Shown here: positions 50,089 through 63,237 of the stretch, in pieces
How positions within the stretch are numbered: the first letter of the stretch is position 1
Layout: every line of letters starts with the position of its first letter
Assembly: GCA_963920765.1 (NCBI GenBank)
Contig: OY987244.1
Coordinates: 9,550,501 to 9,614,500, forward strand
Direction: 5' to 3'
Length of the DNA stretch: 64,000 nucleotides
Source: Ulota crispa
Lineage: Eukaryota > Streptophyta > Bryopsida > Orthotrichales > Orthotrichaceae
Notes under the pieces: generated by a model
What the model was told of the DNA's origin: nothing
The model's input: only the letters and a program-made list of their open reading frames with translations
The model's database searches: none
Position numbers and translations under genes: made by a program

Positions 50089-50408
50089 TTAAATTGATGC
50101 GTTTTAAAAAAAAACACAAATAACATCTTTAAAAAAAAATGGAGAATTTAGACATGATTTTTGAGACTTTTGTCTTATTTGAGTCATTTTGCTTGATGTT
50201 GTGAATGACCTCAGAAATAGAATACCTAATGTTGTATGTAAATAACAACTACACAAGGTTCCAAATTGAATATTTCATCAAAGCATAAAAAGACAGTTTC
50301 TTGTTATCAAGGGTAGCATTCCAAAAATCATAATTTTGAATTAATAATTCACATATGATTTGTTCTACCAATTGTAACTTGTGCTCATTTTTTGGCCAAT
50401 TAACTTAA

Positions 50409-51358
50409 CCCCTAAAGGACCAACTGTCCCCTCAAGGGACAAATGGATTTTGGGCATGTACCTACAGCTAATTTTCTTTTTGTGATTTTTTGAAACTTTT
50501 ATTGAAGATGGGGAATTCAAAGATCTACATGGGCATCTAATTTTTTCTTCATTTTGACATATATTGAAGAAGTTATGCATGAATTTCTGAAAAAAGGGGA
50601 GGGCAGGCAACCCAAAAAAAAAGTCAAAATTGCTTTCTTTTTAAATGAAATTCTGAAATTGGTTCTTTAGATTCATATATATGTGGGAATCTTTGAATCA
50701 TTCAATTTTGATTAATGAGATGAAAGTTATGAGAAATTTTAGTTTGCAGGTAGGTATGGGACTCCCCAACCTCCATTCCTTTTGCCCCTTGTAAAATTTG
50801 TTGCTTTACTTTTTTGTGCTCTTTGTATTTTATTTTTTTGACATTTTTTTACCAATTTGTAGTAGACTAAGTTTCCTTGGATTTTACCATTTGGATCAAA
50901 GTAATTCACATTTCTGAGTTTTACATAAATTCTCCAATTTTGCCTAGTGTATATGCAAATTTCATGGCCTTACGGCACTGCAGGATTTTACAATGTATGA
51001 TTCACAACTCCAATTCATTTGAAAACTTTCCCACATTTACCTAACTTGGTCTTCTACATGGAAAAAATAAACCTCAACTTTGCGTAAAGCAATTTCTTTG
51101 ATATAGGAGCCGTTAAAGGCTTCTAAAATTCTTGGGCAGTAAGGAAAAAAACTCTTTTTTTCACTTCAAATGTCAATATTTTACTCCTTTACTTCTAGAA
51201 TGAGCTGAAAATTTGCCCACTAGGACCTCCTATAGTCTAGGGCAAGATCTTATAGTTGGATTCCAAAAAAAACTTTTTTTCCTACCTTTCTATTCATTCC
51301 CCCAAAAGTGACAGTTTTTAGTGATTTTCAAAGAAAAAAGGGCTTGGTCCTTTAGGGA
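50409..51358. mobile_element. TTAA-flanked element, best-preserved copy (copy H, 950 bp)
   Basis: TTAA at 50405-50408 and 51359-51362. The left end CCCCTAAAGGACCAA and the outside-in right end TCCCTAAAGGACCAAGCCC match over about 14 of 15 bases. No transposase frame. It is the reference copy for the family in this window. Confidence 0.85.
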
Positions 51359-51397
51359 TTAAACACCTTACAATGTTTAGGTGTAATTAATACTTGC

Positions 51398-51543
<146 letters not shown>

Positions 51544-51697
51544 AGTGTGATAGTTGACAATTTCTTATCTTTGTCAATTTGTTATTTTTAAATCATTTTT
51601 GGACAAACTTGTTATTAAACTATACTTTTGCCTTATTATTTGAAGATGCCTTTGAAGCTAGGCGAGGTTAAAACTTGAGGTAAGTTATGGCGTACTA

Positions 51698-52270
51698 CTC
51701 CCTCTGTTTCTGAAAGAAACCTAGATTCATGCTTTTTTTCTGTTTTAGAAAAAGAAAAATCCGAATTGTCTCTTGAGTTGATTTTTTTTTTTAAAAATCT
51801 TACGCTTACCTCTAAAATGAAATTAACTTCTTAGCATGTTTGGTGATATTTTTTGGGCTTTTTATGCGCATTGATTGCTGATGTTAGCATTACAAACTTG
51901 ATTTAGTGATTTTTGTTTGCAAATTTTACCTATCACTAAGTTAGAATCATCAATAATATCAACAAAAAGATTTGGTTTTTTTATAGATGGGACTACTTGG
52001 GCAACTAGGCTAACTTGTGCTTTACTTACAATTGCATTGACACACTTCATATCAATCATTTTTCTAACCATTTGTGACAATAGCAAAACACTTGAAATTT
52101 CAAAACTTTGGTACTAATTTTCTCTCCCTTTTTAAAAAACCTTAATCCTAAAAAAAACTAAAACTAATTTGGAATCTAATATCCAATTACTTCCAATTAA
52201 AATTTGTTGTTAATATTCCTTAATTCTTCACAAATTCTCAAATACAGGTTTCTTTCAGAAATTGAGGGAG
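51698..52270. mobile_element. Stowaway-like MITE (573 bp)
   Basis: Ends CTCCCTCTGTTTCTGAAAG and, outside-in, CTCCCTCAATTTCTGAAAG, continuing AAACCT on both sides. TA precedes the left end; TG (probably decayed TA) follows the right. The CTCCCTC start and TA target are typical of Tc1/mariner Stowaway MITEs. A 74-codon minus-strand frame inside (52086-51862) is unrecognised. Confidence 0.75.
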
Positions 52271-52329
52271 TGTTACTTTAAAGGGGGTAATAGCCCTTAA
52301 TGAGGTCTCACATTTTGGAAGTCATTTTA

Positions 52330-52493
52330 TATTACAAGGAAAACCGTCCAAAATGACAAAAATATGTTCAAATCAACATGGCTAAATATACATAAATTGT
52401 CCAATTTGCGAGCCAATTTGACAGTTTTTTTTGTTATTTTAAACACTTTTAGTCAATTTGGACATGTCAATTAAGACACAATTTCTTGTAGTT
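52330..52493. mobile_element. Decayed CACTA MITE (about 164 bp)
   Basis: The right end, outside-in, is ACTACAAGAAATTGTG, followed inward by TAATTGACATGTCC as in the 43855-44195 MITE. The left end is TATTACAAGGAAAACC. Terminal bases are changed and the target copies do not match. Confidence 0.5.
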
Positions 52494-54361
52494 ATCTAGA
52501 GGCCTTTGCTGGTCCAAGCTATTTATCTAAAAATTATTGAAAGAGTTCTTGATATTTTTAAAATACTATTTGTATATTTGTTTAAGTTGAGTTTCATGAA
52601 ACCTAAACTGTTTATGTTGTTTGTATATTCCAGCGTCAATTCTTTGGCATTGAAGATATGTAAAGTCAAATTAAAGACAAAAGATGATGTTGTTTAGATT
52701 ACAGATGATAAGGTGAGTAATCTAAGAAAAAAGCTTTAAATGACATTACTATTCTTTATTTCAACAATCCATTTTGAAGCAAGTCAGACTTCATTTTGTT
52801 GCTGTAACATATTTTTAGAATTTATCGGCTTTGAATATGTTTATTTTTAGATTATTTATAACATATGATTATTTCTAGGCAAATAACTAAAATGTTTTAT
52901 TGAATCCATTTGTTTGTAGGTTTACACAATCAATTCAAATATAGAATGACATGAATCGTTACTATCAAAAAATTCATTATTTTAAAACTTTATTCTACTA
53001 TTAAGTTTGAATAAGACTAAAGAGAACTCTTCAAATTCACAATAAACTTGTACCGAACTGTATGCACAGAATTTGGCTTGAATTTGGTCAACTGATTTAT
53101 TTGCTAGTACTGACACTCTAATAGTAAGTTGGATTGGATGATTTTCAAATAACCAAAGCAAAAAATATATCACGAAATTGATTTAGGTACATGCAATTGG
53201 AAATGAACTAGTTTCTCATAAATGATACAAGAACATATCAACAAGTTGGCGTAAAATCTAAAAGATGCATTGTTGAGGGCAATGATCTATTTAGTCTCAA
53301 CTCCTATATACATTTTTGAATGTAAGCTTCAAAAGTTGCTTTAGTATGCTATAAAAATTTCAAAGAAGTTTTTAGAAGGTTACAGTTTTCCAACATGCAT
53401 CATCTATAAAGGAAGTGTTTCAAGAATTTTCTTGCTATTTTAAAGCTACTTCACCATGTACCTAAAGTATTCTATTGAAGGAGTTTTTTATATTTTTTGT
53501 ATAATGTTGTATGAATTTGAGACTATTTATCCCCTTAGCAATAAATTTGAAAAATAACACATTTGCATAGTTGATGTTTTATGTATTTAAAATTTTAGAA
53601 ACACTTCAAATTTGTTACAACAAAGGTTTCATTCTTATCTTTGAAAATGTACAACTAAATTTTTTCAATTCCAACTAATGACCAAGAGCTTTTTCTATTA
53701 AGCAAACCATACAATTGGAATAGTCTTTGTTGGGTTCCTCAAAATATCCTTAAAAAAAAGTTTGGGCCCTCAACACATTCTTAAAATACTAATTTTTTAT
53801 ATTTAGATTTTGTATTTTTGGATTACAGCAACACCTTGAAGGTTCTTTTGCAATAGGCAATCCTTACAAAGTTCTACTGTCATCAAAATGATTGTTCTCC
53901 TTACTATAGATGAATTTGTTGAGGGTTTAATATGTAAAAGAGTTGATATGATAATTGCAATAGCTATAGCTTAAAATTAGGCGCCGACTGAAACTTTAAA
54001 TCTTGTAGAATGTGAAAAGAGTTCAGTGATACATAAGAATTCTATGGAACAAAAGATATATAATTATCAAGTGCAATAAATGATACAAAACCATTATTTA
54101 TATTTATATACATATATATATATATATATCGTTCAATCACTTTTAGACGGTTTCATTTCTTTATACATGGTTTTGCAGCATTTGAGTGGAAACTTTACCT
54201 TAAGAATCAAATTTTTCTATGATGGAGCATACTCTGGTTTATTGATATATTGTCAACAATATTCATGAATGTTTTTAATAACATTAATCACAATCATTGT
54301 ATGTTTTTATATGTATCCTATAAAGTCAAACCCATATTGATGTGTACAATACTCTAACTTA
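52494..54361. other. No gene seen
   Basis: AT-rich spacer with short open frames only. Confidence 0.45.
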
Positions 54362-54533
54362 AGCTAGAAGAAACACGTGTTTTTCTTAATGGATTTTTTT
54401 GGATGTCCATTATTTTTGTGTTAACAATGACATCAAACAAAACATTAGGATGTTAGTTTTAACATCAATTATAACTTTTAAAAAAGTGGATATCCAAAAA
54501 ATATGTTAAGAAAAACATGGGTTTCTTCTAGAG
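54362..54533. mobile_element. Foldback MITE, second copy (172 bp)
   Basis: CTAGAAGAAACACGTGTTTT on the left pairs with CTAGAAGAAACCCATGTTTT read outside-in on the right, with GGATGTCCA-type arms inside. Same family as 43956-44128, with decayed terminal CACTA. Confidence 0.7.
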
Positions 54534-55198
54534 CTTGTCCCTCTATTTCTTCAAAGCAAGTTCTTCTTGTGTCCCATGTTCTTTATAATTATAAGTTTTA
54601 TGACAATACAATGGTAACAAAGATCTTCATGGATTGTTGATTTTTTATTTGCCAATTAGAAAAACTTAAACAATTTAATGTAATTTCATGATTATTGATG
54701 ATTCTAATAAACAACAATGCATTCAATTAACTTGTAAATAATGAATTGTTCAATCATTAACATCCAAACTTGCCAAAAGGCCCAATAATCTTGTTGTTGC
54801 ACCAAGATTTTTTTATAGTTGATTTAAAAGATAGGTTGTTTCACCTTTGACTCATTTGTAAGTCAATACCTTACAAGGGTCTTGAACTTTTTGTTAAGAA
54901 AGTTTTATGGGTGCTTGAAGTGACAATGAGCATATTTCAAACTTCTAATCAATTGGATTGTCAGTTTGGATAAGTTTGACATATCAAATTATAAGTTCAA
55001 GCATGGGTAAGGTAGTGTGTTCTAACTGCGTGCATGCTTTAATTGCGTTAGGCTTTAGGAACAAGAGACATTTTAGATTAAATATCTATGATTGTCATTG
55101 ATGAGTTTGGTGGGACTAGCTATAACGCTACCTTAGTGTGTTTTTTGTACACAAACTCAACTAGTGGCAATCAAGACATCCTGACCTCTTGTTGGTAC
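54534..55198. other. No gene seen
   Basis: AT-rich spacer. Confidence 0.45.
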
Positions 55199-55202
55199 TT
55201 AA

Positions 55203-55443
55203 CCCGTGAGCACCCGGGCGACAATATACTGTCGCTCAAAAAGCTAGGTCAACTCAATTTTGACCGTTATAATCTCATTGCATGTCCAGTGAAACAACTT
55301 CCAATCAAGCCCAGCATGTTGGAAACTCTTTCCACTAACAATTCATATGGTCGGATCTTGTGGATCATATTTTTTAGTCCACAAGGGCACTTTGATTGCA
55401 CCCAAGTTAGGCTTCTTTCGTTTCAACACTGGGCACTCAGGGG
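55203..55443. mobile_element. Short TTAA-flanked element (copy I, 241 bp)
   Basis: TTAA at 55199-55202 and 55444-55447. Ends CCCGTGAGCACCCGG and, outside-in, CCCCTGAGTGCCCAG. The open frame 55088-55447 crosses its left border and is therefore unlikely to be a gene. Confidence 0.65.
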
Positions 55444-55811
55444 TTAATGGTATATTGAAAATTGTTGTTCTAATATTTGATTTATTTGGCATGTTTAATT
55501 GTTAGTTTGATGATAAAATATAGAAGAAAGTTTGATGTGTTTTTTTCAACTTTCAATAAATATATGAAACTTGAGTACAAATTGCAAATATAGATCAAAT
55601 ATGATGTTAAAAAAATCATTCACAAATTTAAATATAAAACATTAAAATTATTTATCACAATTTTGATTTTCCTTGATTGTTAGTGACTTTTTTAATATAA
55701 ATTATTGTAGATTTTGCACCCAATGTCAAAAGTAATTATGGATTATATGAAATCAACAAATTTGTTGCATGAAGATTAAATTGCTCATGTCTTAAAATTA
55801 TTGTTTGTTAA

Positions 55812-57383
55812 CCCCTAAAGTCTTAAACACCTTTTTTTATGGCAATACAATAGAACCTTTGTAAACTAATATGGTTGGGGTTGCATGGGCCATATTAGTT
55901 TAAGTAGGTCATTGATTGATTCTGCACAAGTGTAATTACACTAACTTCAAAGGTAGTGCCTACTTGCCACAGGTAGCATTGAGAACATGATTGAGCCTAA
56001 ATGAATTGTAATTGTCCATGACTACCATCAGTTTTTGTGAGGTTGCATACTTAGCTTCATTTGTTTATATCATGTGGCTCACACTAAAATCAGTGATGTA
56101 TATTAACTTGTTGGGGACATTAGCTTAGACATTATTTGTTTAGAGAGGTTTTGTTGTATAGCAATTTTGAGCAGCTCACTACCAATGGGTTTTTGATTTT
56201 TAGTCTTTGAAATTTTCATACATGATGTGTCTAAGGAGTAGCTTTAAGGCCCAACAATTTTCATAACCTTTGACTTCATGATTCAAAAGTTATTGCATGA
56301 TATGTAGTTTTCTTTCCTTGTTGGGCAGGCAAATTTTTTTTTTAAAATATACATTTTAAGCTAATTTTGTTTGGAGTTGGTTCTTTAGATTTATTCATAC
56401 ATGAGAAGCTTTGAATGATTCCATTTTGATCAATGAGATGAAAGTTATGAGGAAATTTTGTTTGTGGGCAATTATGGATTCTCTACTCTAAAATAAGCTT
56501 TGAAATCCTTTGTTTTACTCAATTTTTAATATTTTGAGAAAAAGCAAAACCCAAGGATGTGGATTGTTTCTTACTACTTTACAACCATAGGAATTGGAAT
56601 TCTTCATTTCCATAATGAATTTCTTAACAATTTTGTGAATTGAATCATTCTCTACTTCTATTTACTTTTTTTTCCCCATATGTTGTACAATTCCAAATGA
56701 TTTGAAAACTTTCAAGAGTGTACTCAACTAGTTTTGAAGAACAAACCCAAAGAATTGTTGGTTTTGAAGAACAAGCCCAAAGAGTTACAACCGTTGTAAA
56801 AAATATGGGGCATCAATAAGGCCTTTATAAACAAATCTAGCCCTTCATATGTTTTGTTCTTGATGTGGGGAACTAGCCCCTACGGATGGCCCAAAAAAAT
56901 TAATTAAAAAAATCTGAAAAATAAAAAATAAGTCTTAGAAAAAATAAGAAACTTTTTTAATTTTTTATTTGATTTGATTTTTAATTTTTAATTTTTAAAT
57001 TAAAAAAGCTGACGTGGCACCAATAGTGCCATGTCAGCCTGCGCATGATTTTATTGGGAATTGGATTCCCATGGCTAGGGAGCCCCAAACACAGGGCCTT
57101 ATTAGGGCCCCATATTTTTCTGAATGCCATTTCAGAAATTGTTTTGTACAAATATGATCTTGTGAAAGTGCAGTAGGGACAAAAAATGGCTATTTGTAAA
57201 TTCAAACTCAAATATCTTACAATCTACATAGTAAAAACTTTTGAACTTTTTTCAAATCTTTTAGTGTAGTACAAAATCTTATAGCTACATGTGTCAAAAA
57301 AAACCTCTAAAAGTTGGTATTTATACTAGAAATGACAATTTTGGAGTAATTTTGGTGAAAAACTTAGTTTAGAACTTTAGGGG
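55812..57383. mobile_element. Longest TTAA-flanked element (copy J, 1,572 bp)
   Basis: TTAA at 55808-55811 and 57384-57387. Ends CCCCTAAAGTCTTAAAC and, outside-in, CCCCTAAAGTTCTAAAC. Part of the interior (about 56330-56470) matches copy H. No transposase frame is visible; the extra length may hold other insertions. Confidence 0.75.
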
Positions 57384-57389
57384 TTAATG

Positions 57390-60300
57390 TATGTACGTAG
57401 CCTCCCTTGTATTTGCCAAAATAGGTGTTTACTAAATACATGTAATATATTTTAAATTTGGGATTGATACATGATATCAAAACAATCTCTATTTTTATTT
57501 TTATTAATAATAATAAGTTTTAAACAGAGAATATCACATTGAGGAAAAAGAAAGTGTTACAAGCTATTTTCTTCATTCAACTTTGAACACTCCAAGACTA
57601 TTTTTCAAACCGAAATGACCGACGTTAAAAAATAAGTAAGAACACCCCAAAAATAAATTACATTAATTTTTTTTTTGAACTTCCAATAATTTAAGTGGGC
57701 ATAAAATATTTAAAGGCAATTGTGACTTGTATACAAATTCATGAAATATGATGCATTTGTAAATGGGTAGTGTCATTCTTGAAACAAGTTATAAGGTTTC
57801 TAATAATTTTTTGTTATGGGTTTTCCCATTACTTTTGAAAAGTGAAAAGTTCTTGATGCTCCTAAAGGAAGCTTTTAGCTTTTCATGTAGAATACTATTT
57901 GGTCCTGGTATATACTTTGAAACAACAAACTTTATCATTTAAAATAATTGACACAAAAACGTATTGGTATACAAACAAATTGACAGACAATGTGATTAGA
58001 GTCACAACAAACATAAAAAAATCTTCTTGATAATATTTTACAAATGTCACAAATCCAAGTCTCAAACAAATTAACACCACATCTATATATTATGTTTTGT
58101 TTTAAAAATACCACAAGAGTGCACTTCCTTTTTTTTTATTGTACATGTGCAATTGAATGAAGGGTTATTATAATTACCTTGGTCTTAAATTTTTGACATG
58201 GTTTTATAAAACGTAAGCATTATTGAAATGGGTGTGGGCTCTTTAATGAAGGGTAGGGCATAATAATGAGAATTATAAATTTTTGAGTTGTACAATAGCC
58301 TTGCCAATATTCAAAAAACAAAATGTACATTTTTATTGGATGTGTTTTCATTATTTAATGGTTAGATAAAGTATCCCATGTTTTGAGTATGACAAAGTAT
58401 CCCATGTTTGATCCTTGTCCAAGTACCCAATGTTAGCTGTATTCAGTGGTAGCTTAGGGTCGTAGGGTTAATAAATGATGTACAAGTAATGATATAATGA
58501 TTGGACACTTGGAAGAAGCTTTTGTTGCTATTCATTTATGGGCTTGTGGCTTGGGTTTAAGGTTAGCTAGAGGTTTGAGGGTTGGGTGGTGCTTTAGCAA
58601 CTCTTGCTTGCATGCTTGCATGTTTTATGGTTTTGATTGCACAGTTGATCTTAGATTCTTCAACAATGCTTTCTGTTTGCGCACAGTTTTTAGATTTTGT
58701 AAGGGTTCAGGTGCAACTCTATCTTTGCGCCCGAGTTCATTTCCACGCTTTCTTTGATTTCCCTGTGGGCTCAATTTAAAAGGGATTTGTGGTTGAAGTG
58801 GAATGAGTTTCACTACTTTTTTCTTCATCCTATGTTGAATTTACAAATTTGCTTTTGGGTATACTATATGCTTTTCCATGCTTTTTGTTTTCTCTCAAGT
58901 TCTTGTTTGAAGTATTATGTGATTGGTTAAAATTTATGTCTTGAAGTGTTTGGTCTTTGATTACATGTGTGTAATTTTGTTTGTGTCATTGTGTATTTAT
59001 AATGAACATAGGGCATACAAAAATATCACAAGAACTTAATTCAAATGAAGCCTAGGGTACATGACATTGTCAAAATTTTGAAATTTAAGTAAATACAGCC
59101 CTATAGAAATAATCATTTTGTACCTACATAGTTCCATCTTATAAGGGCTTGAACGCACGCTACCCACAAACATCATGTATAGTGCACTCCCCGTGAAAAA
59201 TACCACACCAAATCTATAACATTCTCCACATAGCTCTACTTGTTGTAATAATTAACAGCTCAAATGAATTACAAAATCTAAAAAAAGCGTTTGGAGAAAA
59301 GACTACGTTACAACACAACACAAACCCATGATTATTTGTTTATTTGTATGTTTGCTTTGTACTTGTATTTCAATAAATTTTGAGAAAATGTGATTTTTTC
59401 GGTAGTTTTAGAAATTCTTTGAAGAAAAAGAGGCATAGATCAAAAGTGTTAAGCAAAATCAAATAAAACGTTGGTTAATCTTGGACATTAAATAAAAGTA
59501 TATATCAATATTTACAAAAATGGAAGTATAACCTATTGAGGGATGCAAAAGAAATTAAACCCGCATGTAGATGGAGTTGCTGATGGCATCATAGAAAAAA
59601 TTTCAAAAACAATTTGCATATGTTGAAGAAATGTACCTTTAATTTCTTTTTCTTTTTTCATGAATCATGAAAATGAGATGCAACATGGAATGGTTACTCA
59701 TAAATGAAACCAACATGATGTATGCAACTAATTTTAAAATATCCAAAGTCTTGAAATATACGTTAAAAAAAAGTTGGGAAATTTTATAACGCTTTTTCTT
59801 ACTTTCATTTTTGATGACATTTGATATGTAAAACATTGAGTAACGTATGAAAAGTCAAGAGACCTCTCAATGTCATAGGAGCATATATTGTCCATAACTA
59901 TATGAGCATTCCAAAATTGCATGTATAATCCAAGAGACTTGTCTTCAACACTTTCCATATTTTTATAAGATTCTAATTCCAAAAGTTCAATGATAATAAA
60001 GTTCAAAGTGTTTTATATCAAAAAAATTACACAATCTAAAAAGACCTCGTGCTAACAAGAATCTTGAGCAAGTGAATTGAGAGTTTTATTTACGATTGTA
60101 GTTTAAGTATAAAAAATCCATATAACAACAAAAATCATTTTTTAAAATTCATTTTTATATTGTTTGTAGTTGCATCATCACAAGACAAACATAGGTGTGT
60201 TTGGTACCATTGGAAACCCCTCAAAGAAGGCGCAAGCAATTTGAAAATTTCACTTTATTTGTATAAAAAAAGTGTAAGATATGAAACTTCAACTAAATTT

Positions 60301-61128
60301 TCATCACCAGCAATTAGGAAAAGAGCCAAAATGTGAAATTTAAAACAACCTAGATTGTGGGCCCATATGAAGAAGATGTTGCTAGTGGAATATCAATATT
60401 GCTTGAAGGTTGATACTTGTTACATATCAAACTTATGTCTAAAACCTTTATTTTAAAAATCTTTAAAACTTAGCTTATAAAATCAAACTTTAGAAGAAGA
60501 ATTGAACTTGGATATTGAAAACTACTTTTCATAATACATTAGTTTGTTAGACTACAGAGATATGGTCTTAAGTGCAACTTTTAGTTGGAATGTCATCTAC
60601 ATGATGGATAGTATAATTTTGGGAAAAACTCTTTTTTCATGTTTTTGAGTGTAATTATTCTTTTGTTTACTTCTTAAAAGTAATTTAAGAAATGGTTTTG
60701 TTGATTGAAGTGTTTAGATTGGTTGATTGCTTTTTAACATCCAACTGCTTATAGATTGTGAAGGTGGGACAATGGCAAAGTGGATAGTTCCTCCTCAATA
60801 AGCAAATATTGTCATTTTACACAATAAAGTTCCTTATATTGATAAGAATTAATAGCGTTAGCACCCACACTTGCTAAAGGTTAGAAAAGCGTCACATTTA
60901 GATGAAAAGTGCTTAGAGCCCCTCAACATATTCTCCTCCCACTCAATTTTAATGTGTCAAAGGAATTAAGTAATGGTCCTTGAAATAACTACTCATCCTA
61001 AGTTTAGTGAGCTTTATCCTATATTTAACTTGGATGTTGAACAATTGCCAAATCATGTTATAGTTATAATGAGCAAGGGTGAAGGACACAAATCTTGAAA
61101 GCTCTTTTTGGTGGAAGACTTTAGGGCA
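57390..61128. other. No gene supported
   Basis: About 3.7 kb of AT-rich sequence. Short open frames only, with no motif I recognise. A slightly richer stretch at 58500-58780 shows no exon structure. Confidence 0.45.
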
Positions 61129-61253
61129 TTGAATTTGGCAAGTAAGGTGCATGTTCTCTAAGAGGGGAACATTAACTCTCTTATTGGACATTGAATTGGC
61201 AAGTAAGGGTGCATATTTTCTAAGAGAGGAAACACTAACTCTCTTATTGGACT
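61129..61253. repeat. Direct duplication, two units of about 62 bp
   Basis: 61129-61190 and 61191-61253 share TTGAATT(T)GGCAAGTAAGG, TGCAT.TTCTAAGAG.GG and TAACTCTCTTATTGGAC, with a few changes. Confidence 0.85.
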
Positions 61254-61539
61254 TGATGACTTTGACACCTTGCCTATGGAGCTAGGGTGGGAAAACTTTG
61301 TTTTTTATGTGCCAAAAATGTGAGAGTGTAGAAATTTACCATCACGGAATTCAACTTGAAAATTTCAAATTCACATTTGAATTTAGTGACCTTCATTTAG
61401 CCTAGAAACCTTGGATGGGAATAAACATGCATGATCAATTCCAAAATGGGAGAAAATTCTTACTCTTCCCTTGTTTATTAAACAACAGAGATGATTCATC
61501 CTTGCCCTACAAACCAAGTGGCAAAGTCATTAAGTCTAG

Positions 61540-61835
61540 GGTGAGATTTAATGTCCTCCATATGAAAGCAGCTTTACACTACAAATCAAGGCTAGTTTTT
61601 AGCATTTGACATTTGTAGTGCTAGTTTTGTGTTGATTGATTTTTTGTGAGATTTAATGTTCTACCAATAAGAGCAAAATTCAACTACAATTCAAGGCTAG
61701 TTTCTAGCATTCGATACCTCTAATGCTAACTACCCGTTGATTGATTTTTAGAATTTGACACTTCTAATGCTAACTACCTGTTAATTGACTTCTAGCATCT
61801 AACATGTGTAACGCTAGCTACCTGTTAATTGATTT
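61540..61835. repeat. Two-level tandem duplication (106 bp and 45 bp)
   Basis: A block with GAGATTTAATGT and TCAAGGCTAGTTT at about 61540 recurs about 106 bp later. Its end then repeats as 44-45 bp units starting at about 61702, 61747 and 61791, each with a TAGCAT-like start, CTAATGCTAACTACC-like middle and TTGATT end. Confidence 0.75.
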
Positions 61836-61839
61836 TTTG

Positions 61840-62400
61840 AAAACGACTTCAATGCCATTACACTATGAGTGAGTATCAAGACTTTCAAGACATATCTTGA
61901 ACATTTAATAACGTATCTTGAACATTTAATAAATAAAATCTAACAGGGCAACAACTTCAACAATTGGGTCTTTCAAAAAAGGAAAACCAATTCTTAACTT
62001 AAGGCTACTATTAGATTCTACTCAAATATGTTTATATGAAATAAAAGATCAACAACCTGGTCTCTATTTATATCACATTTCTTTTGAAAACTTTCAAAAT
62101 TTGCACTAGTAACCTCAACTTTTTGACCTCAAAGCCTATACACACCAGAAAATCTGCCCACTCATATAACAAGTCCTTAGAGCCATTCTTGAGACCATTT
62201 GGACTTGAATTTTCGTTGAAATCACCCCCAAGTTTTCATGGCATTGACCCTTAGTGAAACGTGCCACTAAGATTGAAGAGTATGGCAAGCTGCGAGACAT
62301 TTTGATACTAAGAGTGAAGAGTATGACAAGTTGCAAAAACATTTTGACTGGTTAGAGCTGTATATTATTATGGGAACGTCATGACTTGACTTGTTGAATA
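61840..62400. other. No gene seen
   Basis: AT-rich spacer before the GC-rich region. Confidence 0.45.
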
Positions 62401-62470
62401 ATGTTAGCTCGAATAGCCGTGCAGGGCCCGGGGGAGGGGTGTGAAAAATAATAATAAAAAGTACGTTGAG

Positions 62471-63237
62471 GGGTAGGCACGTCACGTTGGCACCTAAATT
62501 TAGGGCGAGCAGAGAAAATGAATCCCACGGTTTGAGGGGCCTGGACCGGAGGTGGGCAACGGAGACTGGCTACCGCCCGCACGGCCGCCGCGACGGACGC
62601 AACGCGACGTCGCGGCTATTCTCGGCACCCAACGCGGCCGTCAGCGGGCGTCAGGACGCAGGCAGGCAAGGGGAAGGGGAAGGGAAGGGGAAGGGGAAGG
62701 GGAAGGGGAAGGGGAAGGGGAAGGGGAAGGGGAAGGGGAAGGGGAAGGGGAAGGGGAAGGGGAAGGGGAAGGGGAAGGGGAAGGGGGGACTGACGCCGAG
62801 GAGCGTGAACCGTAGATGCGGGCTCGGGCGCAATCGAGGGCCAGCAGCGCTCGCGGGGCGTCAGTGTCCACCCCCCGCCCGTCGATTGCACAGCTCCGTC
62901 TCTGCCTCCCTCCTAAGTTGGGTTGGTGCTCTGCATCACGTTTTTTGCTCGCGGCGAGATCATGGAAGCATCGCACGGATTGCTGCTGCTACTGCTCCTC
63001 TCGCGCTCCCTCGCCCCCGCCCGGTCCCTCGGATGACCCTGTGTCGTCTCTCTCGCACCCCCGCCCCCCCTCAAATCTGCGACTTGCCAGGGGCCTCGGT
63101 CGCCTCCACGACCTGAATTTTACGCAGATTGCTGCGTTTCTGCGTTGTTGGAGTTGCTGGATTATTCTCAAGCTTGCGCGCGCTCGCCGATTTGCTGCAG
63201 TGGACGAACCAATTTCTTTGCATTCTCGTTCTTTTGG
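62471..63237 (+). promoter_or_regulatory. GC-rich probable promoter and 5-prime leader of a gene beyond the window
   Basis: Composition switches sharply from AT-rich to GC- and CpG-rich at about 62.47 kb. Pyrimidine-rich runs (CCCCCGCCCGG, CACCCCCGCCCC) follow. At 63237 a donor-like GGTAAAT opens a very T-rich stretch, as at a leader-intron border. This is the usual look of a plant transcription start on the plus strand. The gene itself is not in the window, so its identity is unknown. Confidence 0.45.
62669..62787. repeat. (GGGGAA)n hexamer tract, about 19 units
   Basis: A nearly perfect run, with one GGGAA unit near its start. In frame it would code Gly-Glu-Gly-Lys or Pro-Leu/Ser repeats, which explains long open frames on both strands here. 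I treat these as artefacts of the repeat. Confidence 0.95.

Noticed and set aside
55088-55447. 119-codon open frame as a gene
   Set aside because: It crosses the left border of a TTAA-flanked element and ends inside the right target site. No recognisable family.
60990-61270. Faint resemblance to a reverse-transcriptase motif on the plus strand
   Set aside because: Only a few residues match, without neighbouring motifs or element ends. Not enough to call a fossil.
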